DNA from: Streptomyces niger | GTDB taxonomy: Bacteria > Actinomycetota > Actinomycetes > Streptomycetales > Streptomycetaceae | DNA length: 64,000 bases | Reading direction: 5' to 3' | Assembly: GCF_000718305.1 (NCBI RefSeq) | Contig: NZ_JOFQ01000023.1 | Coordinates: 66,662-130,661 of the forward strand | Shown here: one piece after another, positions 34,508-42,740 of the stretch | Layout of the letters: each line of letters opens with the position of its first letter | Position numbering within the stretch: position 1 is the first letter of the stretch | Position numbers and translations under genes: made by a program | Notes under the pieces: generated by a model | Told to the model about the DNA's origin: nothing | The model's database searches: none | What the model saw: the letters and a program-made list of their open reading frames with translations, nothing else

Positions 34508-37309
34508 TCAAGACAGGATCTCGATGTACCCGTTGGTTCCGTGTACGCGGATACGCTGCCCGTCGCGGATCAGTCGGGTGGCCTGTTCCACGCCCACGAC
34601 GGCCGGCAGGCCGTACTCCCGGGCGATCACTGCGCCATGGGTCATCAGGCCACCTACCTCCGTCACCAGGCCCGCGATCCCGACGAACAGGGGCGACCAA
34701 CTGGGATCCGTGTACGACGTGACCAGGATGTCACCCGTCTGAAGATCGGCGTCCGCCATGTCAAGGATGACGCGGGCCCTTCCCTCGATGGTCCCGGCGG
34801 ACACCGGTAGGCCGACCAGGGCACCGGCCGGCACGTCATCACGCCGATACGCCCCGGTGACGGCCTCGCCATCCGAGGTGAGCACCCGGGGCGGCGTGAG
34901 TGCCTGGTACGACCGGAACGCGTCCTTGCGCCGCTGGATGAGTCGATCATCCACCTGGTGCGAGCGCACGACGTCGTGGAACTCCTGGAACGTCAGGTAG
35001 AAGACGTCCTCCTTCTCCGAAAGCACTCCTGCCTGCACGAGGCGTTCGGCCTCCGCCAGCAGAGCCTGCTTGTAGATGAAGTAGCGGCTGACGATGCCGT
35101 ACTTCGGGTACTCCCGGTACCCGATGAAGGTGCGGACCCGGTCGATCATCCGCTTGGTCTCGTCGGCCTTCTGGTCCCCGTCCGGCAGGGCCCGCAAGCG
35201 TGAGAGTACGTCCCGTTCCTTCTTCAGCGCTTCCTGCCGGCCTTCCTCGAAGCGCCGCTGGGCAGCGCCCGGTGCGAAGTTCCTGACGTTGTCGAGGATC
35301 ACGGGTACGAGTGTGGTGGGACGCTCGCGCCACCGCGGCCTCGTGATGTCGATCTCGCCGACGCAACGCATGCCGTACCGGTCGAGGTAGGCCTCGATGG
35401 CGTCACGCGCTTCGGCCCCGCCGGCAATGTTCGCCAGTTCCTCCAGGAAGTCCTCGTCCTTGACGTCCTGCAGGAACGCCACCACCTCCGCATGCGGGCG
35501 GACCACGTCCGCGACGTCGAGCAGCGCCAGTCCCATCTCCGAGGTGATGTTCCCGGGGGCGGACAGTGTGAGCGTGTCAGCCGCGTTCTTCTCGATCTCG
35601 CCCAGCCACTCCTGCAGATGGTCGTTCAACCACCACGTGGCCTCCATCCCCGCCATGATCGCCTGGAAGCTCAGCGGATCGCTGAGGACTCGCTTGTGCT
35701 CGGCGAAGGCCTCCAGCAGGAAGTCGAACAACGCCGGCCCGGTCTTCGTCCGGATGTCGCGCTCCAGTGCGGCGATGGACGCCTGGCTGCGCTCGATCAG
35801 CTCGGTGACGACGGCCGGATCGTTCTCGATCGGGGCGGATGCGCCACCGACCGTCGGCTTGCCAGCCTTGCCAGGGGTGCCAGGGGTGCCAGACTTGCTA
35901 GACCCGACACTCCTGGGAGCGCCGGGAGGCCCGCCGGGGCCCGTATCCGGAAGCGACAGGACGAAATCTTCGCGGTCGAGGACGGTTTCCAGCGCGTCCC
36001 TGACCAGCGGATCACCTCTCCCCATGAGGTCAAGGAGGCCAGCGCGGCTGGCGGGCGAGGCCAGGCGCCGGGTGACATCGACGAACAGCCTCCCGCCGGC
36101 CTCGTGCATCGGCACCATCGCCGTCAGCTGCCACACGGAAAGCCCGAGGGGTTTCATGGGGTCGGTCATCATCTGCTGATGGCCGACGGAGACGTAGATG
36201 TGATTCTCCCGGTCGTCGACCTCCGGGATGGGAAACAGCGTCGTGATCGGACGGGTCTGCACGATGCGAAAACCATCGTCGACCAGGCACCACTCGATGT
36301 CCTGCGGGCGGCCGAAGTGTGTTTCGATCCGCCGCCCGAGCTGCACGAGCCGTACGACCTGCGCGTCCGTCAGCGTCGGCTGCTTCTGCCGCTGCGAGTC
36401 GACCGCCACTTCCTGCGTACCGCCGGACGGCAGGGCGTGCACGGCACGCTGTTTGGCGGCGATGGTCTTGCCGACGACCTCGCCGTGTCGCACTGTGAAG
36501 ACATCCGGGTTCACCAGGCCGGAAACCAGGGCCTCACCGAGCCCGAAGCCGGCGTCCACGGTGGCGACGTTCCGGTTGCCCGTGACGGGGTCGGCCGTGA
36601 ACAGGATGCCGGACGCATACGGAAACACCATCTGCTGCACGACCACGGCCATGTGCACCGAACGGTGATCGATGCCGTTCTGTTGGCGGTAGATCACCGC
36701 CCGCTCGGTGAACAGTGAGGCCCAGCACCGGCTGACGTGCCTCAGGATCGCCGTCCGCCCCACCACGTTCAGGTACGTGTCCTGCTGGCCGGCGAAGGAC
36801 GCCGTCGGCAGGTCCTCTGCCGTCGCGCTGGATCGCACGGCGTAGGCGGCCTGGTCGCCGAGTCGGGTGAGAGTGCTGGTGATCGCCGACGCAATATCTC
36901 CCGGGATGGTGATTCCCTCGATGGTTTCTCGGATCTCCGCGCTGAGCGTCCGGATCGCCTCCCGGTCATCCGGGTCCAGGCGCGACAGCTGATCGAGGCG
37001 AACGTCGATCGACGGCTCTTGTGCCAGGGTCTGCCGGAAGGCGTCCGTCGTCACGCAGAAGCCGGCCGGCACGTCGACGCCGTCGATCCGCGACAGTGCG
37101 CCCAGATGCGCGCCTTTACCACCGACGACCCCGCCGATCCCGCCAATCTCGCCGTTCTCGCCGCTTCCGACCCGAGCGTCACCGATCTCGCCGCTTCCGA
37201 CCCGAGAGTCACCGATCTCGCCGCTTCCAACCTGAGACTCGCCGATCTCGCCGATACCGACCTGAGACTCGCCGATCTCCTCAAGGCCCAGCACGTACTG
37301 ATCGATCAC
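34508..37309 (-). CDS. rph: rifampin phosphotransferase (PEP-synthase-like)
   Basis: 933 aa from GTG 37309, chosen for GGAGGTG seven bases upstream and because VIDQYVLGLEEI is the Rph start. It has three domains: an N-terminal ATP-grasp (VGGKGAHLGALSRIDG, YAVRSSATAEDLPTASFAGQ, GILFTADPVTGN), a rifampin-binding region, and the C-terminal swivelling His domain GGLMTHGAVIAREYGLPAVV with phospho-carrier His at about residue 891. It transfers the beta-phosphate of ATP to the C21 hydroxyl of rifamycins and so inactivates them. The length exceeds the usual ~865 aa because of an in-frame repeat at about residues 11-59 and a Gly/Pro/Ser insert near 440 (SLPDTGPGGPPGAPRSVGSS). A rifamycin-associated element lies upstream. 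Confidence 0.93.
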   Translation of the reverse strand: MIDQYVLGLEEIGESQVGIGEIGESQVGSGEIGDSRVGSGEIGDARVGSGENGEIGGIGGVVGGKGAHLGALSRIDGVDVPAGFCVTTDAFRQTLAQEPSIDVRLDQLSRLDPDDREAIRTLSAEIRETIEGITIPGDIASAITSTLTRLGDQAAYAVRSSATAEDLPTASFAGQQDTYLNVVGRTAILRHVSRCWASLFTERAVIYRQQNGIDHRSVHMAVVVQQMVFPYASGILFTADPVTGNRNVATVDAGFGLGEALVSGLVNPDVFTVRHGEVVGKTIAAKQRAVHALPSGGTQEVAVDSQRQKQPTLTDAQVVRLVQLGRRIETHFGRPQDIEWCLVDDGFRIVQTRPITTLFPIPEVDDRENHIYVSVGHQQMMTDPMKPLGLSVWQLTAMVPMHEAGGRLFVDVTRRLASPASRAGLLDLMGRGDPLVRDALETVLDREDFVLSLPDTGPGGPPGAPRSVGSSKSGTPGTPGKAGKPTVGGASAPIENDPAVVTELIERSQASIAALERDIRTKTGPALFDFLLEAFAEHKRVLSDPLSFQAIMAGMEATWWLNDHLQEWLGEIEKNAADTLTLSAPGNITSEMGLALLDVADVVRPHAEVVAFLQDVKDEDFLEELANIAGGAEARDAIEAYLDRYGMRCVGEIDITRPRWRERPTTLVPVILDNVRNFAPGAAQRRFEEGRQEALKKERDVLSRLRALPDGDQKADETKRMIDRVRTFIGYREYPKYGIVSRYFIYKQALLAEAERLVQAGVLSEKEDVFYLTFQEFHDVVRSHQVDDRLIQRRKDAFRSYQALTPPRVLTSDGEAVTGAYRRDDVPAGALVGLPVSAGTIEGRARVILDMADADLQTGDILVTSYTDPSWSPLFVGIAGLVTEVGGLMTHGAVIAREYGLPAVVGVEQATRLIRDGQRIRVHGTNGYIEILS
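37133..37279. repeat. in-frame 30-bp array in rph
   Basis: Minus-strand units of exactly 30 bp start at 37279, 37249, 37219 and 37189, followed by a degenerate fifth. They encode EIG(E/D)(S/A)(Q/R)VG(I/S)G and separate YVLGLEEI from the ATP-binding VVGGKGAHLG, which are nearly adjacent in known Rph. Confidence 0.9.
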
Positions 37310-37681
37310 TGCGACACCTCCGAGGCCGTCCTGCTCCGCTGCTGCACTGCGCTTGCCGATCGAACCACCGATGCGACCGTCTCCCCCGAACCTGCTGCCG
37401 TCCACGTCCGTGTCTTCGACCTCGTTCCCTCTGAAGAATCGACCGGCCGCTCGGCATGCCGCCCGAGCGGCGCACACACCCGCGCCCCCGCCCCGAGCGC
37501 CCGCGACCGCGCCGCCGACGCGACCACTGGTCGGACGCCATCGCGTCCCTCGTTCATCGACAAGTACGTCGACAAGCACGCCGACGAACACATCGACGAA
37601 TACATCGACAACAACACACGCACGGTGTGTCCCTCATTTCCCCAGGTTGAAGCCTCGGCCGATGATTCTGCGGCACCCCCT
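37310..37681. other. rph leader region with 12-bp repeats
   Basis: About 370 bp between the RAE and rph. An open frame crosses it but is not Rph-like. At about 37556-37618 a 12-bp unit (AC(A/G)TCGACGAAN-like) is repeated five times. Confidence 0.5.
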
Positions 37682-37700
37682 GGGCCTTGCCGCAAGCCCC
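37682..37700 (-). promoter_or_regulatory. rifamycin-associated element (RAE)
   Basis: Plus strand GGGCCTTGCCGCAAGCCCC is the exact reverse complement of the 19-bp RAE consensus as I remember it (GGGGCTTGCGGCAAGGCCC), the cis element required for rifamycin-induced expression of inactivation genes in actinomycetes. It lies 373 bp upstream of the rph start, further than expected. Confidence 0.85.
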
Positions 37701-37715
37701 CCGGTGCGCTATAAG
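37687..37715 (+). promoter_or_regulatory. sigma-A-like promoter overlapping the RAE, directed away from rph
   Basis: TTGCCG (37687-37692), a 17-bp spacer, then TATAAG (37710-37715) on the plus strand. The -35 is inside the RAE. No equally good promoter was found reading toward rph. Confidence 0.45.
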
Positions 37716-37723
37716 TTGAGAGT

Positions 37724-37747
37724 GGCAAGGAGAGTGCTCTCCTTGCC
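37724..37747. promoter_or_regulatory. 11-bp-arm inverted repeat beside RAE
   Basis: GGCAAGGAGAG-TG-CTCTCCTTGCC, perfect, followed on the plus strand by TTTATCTTTAT. It would form a hairpin near the 5' end of a rightward transcript from the RAE promoter; with the T-rich tail it could be a short terminator or attenuator. Confidence 0.55.
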
Positions 37748-38365
37748 TTTATCTTTATCGTGCCATCGTCCGTGCCGCGTCGTGGCACTTCACGGAGTCG
37801 CACGAACTGCTCTTCGTCCATCTGGGCGGCCTGGCGGTGCGAGAGGCTCTGCGCTGCGCGGCGGAAAACTGCCAGCCGGAGTTGATCGAGACCCGAGTGC
37901 GCCCGTTGTTCCAGCGTCCGGCCAATGCGCCGTGGGCTCCGCCCTCACCGGCTGTGCCCACCTCCGCTGGGGCCGGAAGCCACCTTCGAGGAGGAGAGGG
38001 CATCTCGCACCACTCACGGCGGCTGACCGAAGTCAGCCGAGGTCGGCCGAAGTCGACCGAAGTCGGCTTGGGCGAACTGCTCCCCCGCTCCGGCAGCCGC
38101 CCTCCTTACCCTGCCCGCGGCATCGCCGAACTGCAGTCCCCGCCCCGCGTACGCCTCCGCCGCCTTGCTACGGATGTTGGGACACCGACGTGCTCTGATC
38201 TTCGCTGCCCTCGACGCACCCGTGGCCACAACCTTCCTCGCTCACCAGTTGCAGCTCCCTCCCTCCTCGGTCTCCACCCGGAGGGGGCTGGGTAGACGGA
38301 AGACGCGTTCGTGCAGTGCGTGCGCTGAGGCAGCGTGCCGTGCGGGGCGGAGCGGGGGCAGTGGA
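37748..38365. other. gene-poor region right of the RAE
   Basis: No intact gene. The plus strand reads SWHFTESHELLFVHLGGLAV and REALRCAAENCQPELIETRV (about 37783-37905) in good codon style, possibly the remnant of a gene served by the RAE promoter. A 10-bp repeat (CCGAAGTC(A/G)G) fills about 38027-38068. Confidence 0.4.
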
Positions 38366-39292
38366 TCACTGTGAGTGGGCCGTCTGCGGGTGTCTGGCGG
38401 AAGAGGGTTGCCGGGTGGGGAGGACGCTCCGGGCCTCGGTGCGTGGGGAGGCCTCGGTGAGCAGGCCGTTGATGCGGCTGGCGAAGTCGGGGCCGGGGGT
38501 GGGCAACTCCACTTCGGGCCAGCGCAGGTAGCCGGCGGCGACGGCCGTGGGGATGTACGCCATGAGTTCGGCGACGGCCGAGGAGCGGGGGCGAACCGTG
38601 CCCTTACCGAGCCGACGTAGAACTTGCAGGATCGTGGTGGTGGAGGCGTTGGTGATCAAGGAAGCCAGTGGCGAGAAGGAGGAGGGAAGGCCAGGGCCCT
38701 TGTCCGGGTCGATGGCCGTAACCGGGTCCGAGGCCGAAGCCGAAGCCGGGCCCGGGTCCGAAGCCGGATCCGAGACCGGGTCCGTATCCGAGGCCGGGCC
38801 CGGGTCCGAAACCGAGCCCGAGACCAGCTTCGGGTGATGTTCCTGTGGGAGAACGTCGGGCGGGAGCTGGGTGTCGCCGATCTGGCGGAACCACCAGCCG
38901 GCGAGGTCACCGTCTCCCAGGGCCAGGTGGTGGAGGTGGAGGCAGTAGGCGGCGGCGGTCTCTCCGGCACCCGCGGCGTACTGCCACCAAAAGCGTGCGC
39001 CGTCATCGGTACCGGTCAGCTGCAGGACGCAGGCCAGTACCAGCGCACTGCGCGGGCCGGGGACCTGCTCGGTGACGAAGTCGGTGACCGCGGTGCTGGG
39101 GGTGTGGATGACGAGGGTTTCGCACAGTGCCCGCAGGTCATCGGCAGCCGTGCTGGACGCACGGTCCGGCAGTGGCCGGGCGTCGGTGGGTACGGTATGG
39201 GGCGATGTGGTGGTGGGCGGGACGGTGTCGCGGGGCATGTGGCGCTCGCGCACCAGCAGGGCCCGGGAGAGCATGTCGTCGATGCGAGTCAT
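38366..39292 (-). CDS. operon protein of unknown function, downstream partner of XRE/sigma hybrid
   Basis: 308 aa; ATG 39292 overlaps the TGA of the upstream gene (ATGA) and has AAGGGA in range, so it is translationally coupled. Helical blocks: TAADDLRALCETLVIHTPST, SALVLACVLQLTGTDDGARF, then WWQYAAGAGETAAAYCLHLH with HLALGDGDLAGWWFRQIG. This pattern resembles helical-repeat partner proteins found beside atypical HTH regulators in Streptomyces. Residues about 160-200 are a (S/A)DP-rich expansion (SVSDPGPASDTDPVSDPASD). No membrane segment. An accessory or anti-regulator role is inferred from operon position only. Confidence 0.7.
   Translation of the reverse strand: MTRIDDMLSRALLVRERHMPRDTVPPTTTSPHTVPTDARPLPDRASSTAADDLRALCETLVIHTPSTAVTDFVTEQVPGPRSALVLACVLQLTGTDDGARFWWQYAAGAGETAAAYCLHLHHLALGDGDLAGWWFRQIGDTQLPPDVLPQEHHPKLVSGSVSDPGPASDTDPVSDPASDPGPASASASDPVTAIDPDKGPGLPSSFSPLASLITNASTTTILQVLRRLGKGTVRPRSSAVAELMAYIPTAVAAGYLRWPEVELPTPGPDFASRINGLLTEASPRTEARSVLPTRQPSSARHPQTAHSQ
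38724..38826. repeat. in-frame ACCGGGTCCGA-type array
   Basis: Degenerate 6/12-bp units (GGTCCGAGGCCG-like) encode the Ser-Asp-Pro-rich stretch in the middle of the operon protein. Confidence 0.75.
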
Positions 39293-40194
39293 GAAGTGTT
39301 CCCTTCGGTCTCGGACGGCGGGCAGAGGACGCTCTCCAGGAAGATGCCTGCGTAACGCTCGTCGGACTCCACTGCGGGCAGTGGGATGCCGAGGAGGGCA
39401 GAGGCTTGCTCGGGAGTGAACCCGCACAGTTTGCGTAGCACCATGACGTCGAGCTGGTGGTCGGGCAGGCGGCTCATCGCCGTGAAGAGTTCGAGGCTTT
39501 CTGTCAGCTGGGTGATGTGGCCGGTCACGGTGGTCTGGTCGTGCAGAGCAACGGTGTCGAAGGCGGCCCTGGCCAGCTCGGGACGACCGTCCAGGTGGGG
39601 TGTCTTGGACATGACGGTGGAGCGCAACACCTGCCAGGCGAAACGCCGGATGTCGGGGCTGGAGAGGGCGTCGTTCCAGCGCAGCCAGAGGATGTCGAAG
39701 GTGTCGGAGACGGCGGTGTCGCGCTGGTCGTCGTCGAGGAAGACCTGGGCGTAGCGGCGGTAGTCCGCCTCAGCCAGTTCGCGGAAGGCGCGGTGGTCCA
39801 AGGGTGGGGCCGTGGGGGTGAGGGTGAGGGTGGGTTTCTCGCTACAGCCGTCAACCCACTCGCGACTCTTGTGGGCTTCCAGTGCTGCCTGCCGCCAGAG
39901 CTGGTAGAGGGGCCAACCGGGCATTTTCAGCTCGGTGGACAGGCTGAGGACGATCTCCCAGCGCGGGTACAGCCCGACCCCACGCAACAGTTCGGAGAGC
40001 TTGGACTTGGCGAAGCGGATCCGGTGGCTGAGCTCGCTCAGGGTGAGCCCGCTGCTGAGGTAGGTGGCGCGTATGGGCTCCAGCCAGACGCGGTGGGCGC
40101 TGCCCACGGTGTCCGCGATCGGCCCGAGCTTGCGGCCGGGCCGAGAGGGTGCCGGTTCGGCGGGCGACGCCGGCGGCTCGGGAGGCGTCGTCAC
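39289..40194 (-). CDS. XRE-type HTH / sigma-70-like hybrid regulator
   Basis: 301 aa from GTG 40194, whose start overlaps the stop of the 74-aa gene (GTGA). After a Pro-rich start, an HTH follows (LTLSELSHRIRFAKSKLSEL, about residues 48-70, then LYPRWEIVLSLSTEL). A second half resembles sigma region 2 (ADYRRYAQVFLDDDQRDTAV, FAWQVLRSTVMSKTP) and region 4 (LPDHQLDVMVLRKLCGFTPE, then QASALLGIPLPAVESDERYA). Such a joining of a phage-repressor HTH with sigma-like helices would bind both a specific operator and RNA polymerase. The assignment of the sigma-like half is by pattern and should be treated as probable. Confidence 0.7.
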   Translation of the reverse strand: MTTPPEPPASPAEPAPSRPGRKLGPIADTVGSAHRVWLEPIRATYLSSGLTLSELSHRIRFAKSKLSELLRGVGLYPRWEIVLSLSTELKMPGWPLYQLWRQAALEAHKSREWVDGCSEKPTLTLTPTAPPLDHRAFRELAEADYRRYAQVFLDDDQRDTAVSDTFDILWLRWNDALSSPDIRRFAWQVLRSTVMSKTPHLDGRPELARAAFDTVALHDQTTVTGHITQLTESLELFTAMSRLPDHQLDVMVLRKLCGFTPEQASALLGIPLPAVESDERYAGIFLESVLCPPSETEGNTS

Positions 40195-40415
40195 GGGGCG
40201 TCGTCCTCCTGCTCCGCGGCCGGCGACACGCGGCGTCCCGGCGCCGAGACGCCTCGTGCGCGGGCGGCGCGGATGATCTGCGCCACGGGCACTCCGAGGG
40301 CCGGTGCCAGCGCGATGGCGGCGGTCACCTGACCGGCGGCCACCATCGCCACACTCCAGGCGAATACCGACACGATCGCGGTCACGGTGATGACCGTTAT
40401 CTGCCTGTTGCTCAT
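40191..40415 (-). CDS. small membrane protein, first gene of the coupled operon
   Basis: 74 aa with AAGGGAG before ATG 40415. One long hydrophobic N-terminal stretch (ITVITVTAIVSVFAWSVAMV, then AAGQVTAAIALAPALG) forms one or two membrane helices. The charged tail (IIRAARARGVSAPGRR) faces the cytosol if the N-terminus is out. It overlaps the HTH/sigma gene by 4 bp. It could tether or signal to that regulator, by position only. Confidence 0.72.
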   Translation of the reverse strand: MSNRQITVITVTAIVSVFAWSVAMVAAGQVTAAIALAPALGVPVAQIIRAARARGVSAPGRRVSPAAEQEDDAP

Positions 40416-41061
40416 ACGACTCCCTTGTCGTTGATGCTGTCGATGTCAGCCCTGTCCACGGCGGTCCGTTGGGCATCCGCCGAGAACCCCCGGGCGGGCG
40501 GGTGCCGAACCGCCGCCCGAGAGGTGAAACAGCATGCATGAGACGGGAGTTATGACGCCACGTGATCATGGCTTCACGCGCATTCACGGAACAATGGCGG
40601 TCACGGAACGCACTTCGGACGCCCCGCGATGACCGATTCAGGGCAAGTCGGCGCCCCCTTCGGCGGAAGTTCCCGGTTCTTCTTGCATTTGTGCGTCCCA
40701 CCCCCGCCAATGGGATGAGGCGCCCTTGGGTGTCAGCCTTGCCCGCCCCCGTGCCGAAGATTGTTGGGGACGTGCAGCACCGCTCTCGCCTGGCCGGTCC
40801 TAACGGCCAGGCGAGAGCGGAACGGTCCGCAGGACGGCGAGAGCGCTACGGTCCCGCAGAACGGCGAGAGCGCTACGTTCTCGCCGGGCAGCAGACAGCA
40901 GGACCGTAGTCCACAGCACTGACAACGCCCCGAACACCGCCGCGCCCGCCGCACCCACCGTGCCCCACCACCCATCGCCACCCACCACCACCCGCCCCCC
41001 TTCCCTCTCCCCCATCGGCGGTCGATGTCCGTTGTCAGTGCTCGATGGCACTATGCCGATC
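40416..41061. other. intergenic region with strong hairpin and 26-27-bp repeats
   Basis: No gene recognised. Units containing GGCGAGAGCGCTACG recur three times at 26-27-bp spacing right after the hairpin at 40782-40818 (to about 40885). Upstream of the DUF7691-like gene, CACCACCCATCGCCACCCAC microrepeats lie at about 40963-41000. Confidence 0.55.
40782..40818. terminator. 15-bp-arm hairpin
   Basis: GCTCTCGCCTGGCCG and its exact complement flank a GTCCTAA loop. The right arm also begins the neighbouring repeat array. It is strong enough to terminate or to form a structured RNA. Confidence 0.55.
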
Positions 41062-41712
41062 ATGAGTCACAACATCGCTTACTCCACCGCCGACCAGGCC
41101 GACGTCCTGGGCTTCCTGGGGAGCAAAGGCAAGCTCACGGCCGACCAGCACCGTCGTCTCGACGGGATGCGCATGGACGCCCAGGCCCATCAGGAGGACC
41201 TGGACCATCAGAGGGTCGACTGGGGCCTGTCCATCCCCGATGCGCTGGAACATCTACTGGCCGGGCGGACCGACTCCGATGCCCACTGCGCGGGCAATGC
41301 TTACCACTCCGCGTTGCAGCACATCATCGACCACAACGCCTCCGATTCCGACCACTTGGGCACCTACTCCAAGCCCGCGACGTTCTTCGGCCTGGTGGAT
41401 GAGGAGATGCAACGTCTCGGCGTGCCCACCGACTTGCTGCCGTACGGCTACCTCTACGGCGGGCTGCCCGACGCCTTCCCGTATCTCCCGTCCTCCGTCG
41501 ACGGCTACCCGGCCATTGGACACCTGCCGCTCGCCAAGGCCAAGCCGGCCGCCGATGCCTACCGCGCCGTGCTGGACCGGCTGAACCCCGACTTCCGGTA
41601 CGACGTGCAGGAACTCATCGAGAAACTGGAATTCGAGCACACCGAGTGGGAGTACGCCACGAAGAACATCAGCTGGTACACGCAGGACACCCTCTTCTTC
41701 AAACTCACCTGA
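41062..41712 (+). CDS. conserved hypothetical protein (DUF7691-like)
   Basis: 216 aa from ATG 41062 (MSHNIAYSTADQADVLGFLG); ATG 41053 is an alternative. Blocks typical of the group I know as DUF7691: DALEHLLAGRT..., HSALQHIIDHNASDSDHLG, PYGYLYGGLPDAFPYLPSS, and PAIGHLPLAKAKPAADAYRA. The C-terminus DTLFFKLT ends with a Phe-rich strand, as in the family. Function unknown; soluble, acidic. An 18-bp repeat array starts with the last two codons and the stop. Confidence 0.68.
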   Translation: MSHNIAYSTADQADVLGFLGSKGKLTADQHRRLDGMRMDAQAHQEDLDHQRVDWGLSIPDALEHLLAGRTDSDAHCAGNAYHSALQHIIDHNASDSDHLGTYSKPATFFGLVDEEMQRLGVPTDLLPYGYLYGGLPDAFPYLPSSVDGYPAIGHLPLAKAKPAADAYRAVLDRLNPDFRYDVQELIEKLEFEHTEWEYATKNISWYTQDTLFFKLT

Positions 41713-41766
41713 AGCTGCCAGCTCACCTGGAGTTGCCAGCTCGCCTGGAGCTGCAAACTCACCTGG
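41704..41766. repeat. 18-bp tandem array starting on a stop codon
   Basis: Copies at 41704, 41722, 41740 and 41758 (CTCACCTGGAGCTGCCAG type), exact 18-bp spacing. The first copy supplies Leu-Thr-TGA of the DUF7691-like gene. Confidence 0.9.
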
Positions 41767-41809
41767 CGGCCACCGCGGGCAACCGCTGAGACCGCGGCAG
41801 CGTCAGGCG

Positions 41810-42650
41810 TGAGCTCTTAGAACTCCTAACGAAGTATTCTTCGAGCTGGTTGGATCACTCCGGGACTGACGACCTGGGGGGTGTGCGGTGGCGCGGCCGA
41901 AGCCGTGGGAAGTCCAGGACGAGCTGTGGGCGGTGATCGAGCCGTTGCTGCCCAAGGTGAAGCGTGCGTCGGACGCGGCATCCGGGACGCAAACGGCATC
42001 CTGACCGGTTGGTCTTCCAGGACGTCCTGTTTGTGCTGTGCACGGGGATCGCCTGGGAACATCTGCCGCAGGAACTCGGCTTCGGCGAACACCCTCAATT
42101 TCTCCCATGCAGCCGTCGACTTCTCCCATGCAGCCGTCGACGGCTCCCGTATCCGGGCGTTGAAGGGAGGTGCCAAGACTGGACGGAGCCCGGCGGACCG
42201 CGGGAGGACGGTCAGCAAACACCACCTGATCACCGACACCACCGCCATCCCGCTCGCCGCCACCCTGACTAGGGGCAACCGCAACGATGTCACCCAGTTG
42301 ATCCCGCTCCTCCAAGCCGTGCCGCCCGTTCGCGGCAAGCGTGGCCGGCCCCGACGCCGCCCCGACGTGGTGCTGGCCGACCGCGGCTACGACCACGACA
42401 AATACCGCCGACTGGTCTGGGTCCTCGGGGTGAAGCCGCTGATCGCCCGCCGTGGCACCGAGCACGGCTCCGGACTGGGCATCCAACGCTGGGCCGTCCA
42501 GCGCGCGTTCGCCCATTTGCATTGGTTCCGACGCTTGCGAATCCGCTGGGAGATACGCGACGACATCCACGAAGCTTTCCTCGCTCTCGGATGCGCGCTC
42601 ATCTGCTGGCGACGCCTGATGCGATCGCGTGGGAGTGCTGAGTGAGACGA
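41810..42650 (+). mobile_element. decayed IS5-family element
   Basis: The left end region at about 41816-41840 has CTCTTAGAACTCCTAACGAA, like Streptomyces IS5 ends. Transposase pieces occur in three frames: VARPKPWEVQDELWAVIEPL from 41888, then DRLVFQDVLFVLCTGIAWEH, then VDGSRIRALKGGAKTGRSPA to the end with DVVLADRGYD (catalytic Asp region) and RRLRIRWEIRDDIHEAFLAL. About 50 residues between the second and third pieces are missing. A 21-bp duplication (TTCTCCCATGCAGCCGTCGAC) sits at the junction. Inactive. Confidence 0.8.
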
Positions 42651-42740
42651 CGTGCCGGACTTCCGGACGTCGCCGTTGCGGAGATGCGTAAAGCGGTAAT
42701 GGCGGCGAAATTCTCTGACGGGTCGTGCCGGTCGGGCGGA

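Noticed and set aside
34088..34810. 240-aa plus-strand frame
   Set aside because: The first 50 residues are protein-like but it then crosses a purine repeat and the end of rph on the opposite strand.
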